Shown: one piece after another, positions 19,925 to 22,219 of the stretch
Numbering within the stretch: position 1 is the stretch's first letter
Layout: the number at the start of each line of letters is the position of its first letter
Source of the DNA: Nephromyces sp. MM_2019
Taxonomy: Eukaryota > Apicomplexa > Aconoidasida > Nephromycida
Assembly: GCA_015657535.1 (NCBI GenBank)
Contig: JADHZB010002015.1
Coordinates: forward strand, 6,754 to 28,972
DNA length: 22,219 nucleotides
Direction of reading: 5' to 3'
Notes under the pieces: model-generated
Told to the model about the DNA's origin: nothing
Databases searched by the model: none
What the model saw: only the letters and a program-made list of their open reading frames with translations
Program-made: the position numbers and the translations under genes

Positions 19925-22180
19925 ACTACATATTATAGGTCATTATCTAGTATGTTCCTAATGTGATGAAGTGTACCGACAGGTCTGTTTGTTTTTGTTT
20001 ATGTATATGTGTTTTTTTTTGGCCATATCCCAGTAACTAGCACTAGTTGTACGCCCCAGATGTTATTATTGTACATTCACGTCATATGCAACCTATAATC
20101 ATATTTTGTAAATCTCACGAGGTTTTATCCAATCTGAGATGTTCACGCTGGTGCCGCATTTCACGATGCTCCATTTTTGTATATCTATGTGCTCATTTTC
20201 GATTTATTTATGATTTGTAACACCATGTTTTACGGATGAAATCCTGGTTCCTGTCATAGTTATTACTATAATTACACGTCTCGCATGTCAAGCATGGAGC
20301 ATGTCCGCGCGCTCATATGCCGCACTTTATACAGGTTCCTTATCCAAAATTTGTTTTATGTCCAATATTTATAGGTATATGTTTGCACAATCCTTGATCT
20401 TTTTGTATTCGCATTAATATTATAACTTGATTTTGGTTCATATAAAAATTTGTTATAGTTTACACTTTTTAGATAGTAAGCTCAAGGTATTGTATCAGCA
20501 GGTTGACATCTTTATGTATCATTTATTGTATGAAACATTTTGCTTTTTCATCGCAACAAAACTGATAGGTAATTTAAAGTATGCAGGCACACAGTATAAC
20601 ATTTTTAGCAAGCTGATATTGGGAATTGGTGTTTCGCGGTGATATAACCTTAGCGTTGCTGTCTTGCTTGAGAAGTTGTCTGTTGCAGAAATTGCATGAG
20701 TCGTAAGCCTGAGGAACTCATTATTTAGTGTATCGGTTGTAATGGAAACATCTATTATGCAATTCGGGGATTCCATCTTTGTGTGGGCGTGTGTGTATCC
20801 AAATCTGGGTATTGTTACTATCAAAATGGAGGTATTTCATTTTCTTCATGCAATGCTTTACAACTAATCTCACAGTGCGTTCATCTGATTAACCTATAAA
20901 CGAGTGACGTAGTTTTAACATGTCGAAGGATAAGCTGCATATATGCCTCGACAAGGTGATGGTATATGTAGGCTCAATTTCTGAAAAGTATGTATATGAC
21001 AAACTAAGCTGTTAACGTATATTTATCAAAGAAGGCTCCAAACCTGTATGGGTAAAAAATAGGATCTATACACATCGATTGTGTTGATCTTGATGCAGAA
21101 GTTTGTCATATTGCCTTATCGCGTTGCTAACCTGATTTCTAGTAAGTGGAGGCCCGTAAAGCGGATGTGATGTGTGCCTACGCAATAACCGGCAACTTCG
21201 GGACACTAAATACAGTTTTCTTGCAGATTGAATTTTAGAGATTCTAAGGCTAGGTACTGGCATTGCACATGTCATGCACTCTCTCTTTCGCTGGATCACT
21301 ATTACTTTATTTAGTGATGGTTCTTATTTCAACACAATGGTATTTAGAAAAACTGTACTTTAGAGTTATTTGCGGTGAAATTTCGGTAGCATCCTGATAC
21401 AGTGCATAACAATGCACGGGATTGGACAAGGCCGTATCAATGTTAAGTATGCGAAGTATGGACATTGGCGCAAATAATGCAATGCCTGTTTTTAATGAGT
21501 GTTTCTACTGGCCTGATAGTCGTAAATGTAGTGAGTTGAGCGGAGTCTGCATGATCTAAACGTTAGTTAAAACGGCGTCATGAATACGGGAAGGTACATA
21601 TTTTGTGCGCAATGAAGTTGACGTTGCTTTTTAAGCATGCTAGATATAGTGTCCTGTAATTCGTCGAAGGAATTAAGAGGATAATAAAATACCCGAGGCA
21701 GATAGAAAGAACAATAATCACGGCTGTATCCTTGCGTATAATGGATGTAACTCCAGACAGCGGATGATAAAGAAGTAAAAGAGGATTAAGCCGTAACGTC
21801 TAGTAGTAAATCAATCAATGCGCGAAAAACTCTTAAGCCTCCGACTCTCGTTATGCAGGCTGAATGCTCAAGGTAGAAATATGCCATTGAAAATCGAACT
21901 ACGTTTTCAGGCAACAAAGTGTTTGCACAAAAGAAGTAAATAAATAAGTACTAAGGTACATAATACATATGATAGAGCCTAAGTTCACGAAACACATTCA
22001 AATCATACACATCTGCCTAAGTTGACCGTACACAAAAGTAAGAAATTATACTCTACGTGAAAAAGTAAGGGTACATGCTAAGAAGATGTTAACTATAAAA
22101 TCTTGCAACGATTCATAAAAACAAAACAAACTTGTCTATCACGCTTTAAGGCTCCGGGATGAGTGTTCAGGGTCTACGGA
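19925..22180. other. Subtelomeric non-coding region, AT-rich
   Basis: This holds the 3' UTR of the membrane-protein gene and about 2.2 kb to the telomere. Only short frames occur: a plus-strand one of 31 codons at 20920-21015 (MSKDKLHICLDKVMVYVGSI...) and a minus-strand one at 21299-21066. Neither has splice or domain support. No tandem subtelomeric repeat was seen before the telomere itself. Confidence 0.6.
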
Positions 22181-22219
22181 TTAGGGTTTAGGGTTTAGGG
22201 TTTAGGGTTTAGGGTTTAG
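22181..22219 (+). repeat. Telomere, TTTAGGG repeats
   Basis: Perfect TTTAGGG units from 22181 to the window end, with the G-rich strand pointing right, the orientation of a true right-hand chromosome end. A degenerate unit TTCAGGG at 22166-22172 lies just inside, separated by a short TCTACGGA. This heptamer is the plant/coccidian-type telomere, not the animal TTAGGG or the ciliate types. Confidence 0.95.

Noticed and set aside
20920..21015. Plus-strand 31-codon ORF MSKDKLHICLDK...
   Set aside because: Short, no domain, no splice sites or neighbours that need it; chance level in 2 kb of AT-rich DNA.
21066..21299. Minus-strand 77-codon ORF near the telomere
   Set aside because: Basic, Arg-rich composition without recognisable motif or exon borders; not supported as a gene.

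Overview
The window is the right-hand end of a eukaryotic chromosome. Its last 39 bases are a perfect TTTAGGG array running out of the window, and its genes have many short exons with GT-AG introns. TTTAGGG telomeres occur in coccidian and related apicomplexans, in plants and green algae, and in some other protists. Frequent small introns plus a subtelomeric gene for an adhesin-like type I membrane protein make an apicomplexan (coccidian-like) protist the most likely source. This is an inference; no species-level marker was recognised.

Left half (1 to about 10,900): low-copy coding islands sit in a sea of CA/GT microsatellite and degenerate minisatellites. Two genes are certain, both on the minus strand. 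One is the 5' part of a USP12/46-like ubiquitin-specific protease (four exons, 1953 down to 108, continuing off the left edge). The other is a complete three-exon YCII-domain protein of 135 residues (7483 down to 6246). Weaker candidate exons lie at 2344-3402 and 4825-5378 (probably plus strand) and at 8061-10560 (minus strand). In the certain genes the sense strand of the introns is GT-rich, so the repeat orientation, which flips several times, may report the direction of transcription.

Right half (about 10,900 to 22,219): the CA/GT repeats stop abruptly and the DNA becomes AT-rich and nearly free of microsatellites. It holds one large gene (11478-19924, plus strand, reading toward the telomere). 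Eleven exons join with every phase matching into an 800-residue type I membrane protein: signal peptide, cysteine-containing ectodomain, a Lys/Pro-rich linker, a possible H-type-lectin-like sheet, a seven-cysteine membrane-proximal module, one transmembrane helix and a 14-residue tail. I do not recognise a named family. About 2.2 kb without a convincing gene then leads to the telomere.

The two left-hand genes are housekeeping (ubiquitin removal; a small YciI-like enzyme fold). The right-hand gene is a candidate surface or secretory protein in the chromosome end, where such parasites often keep fast-evolving antigens. Nothing suggests the three act in one pathway.
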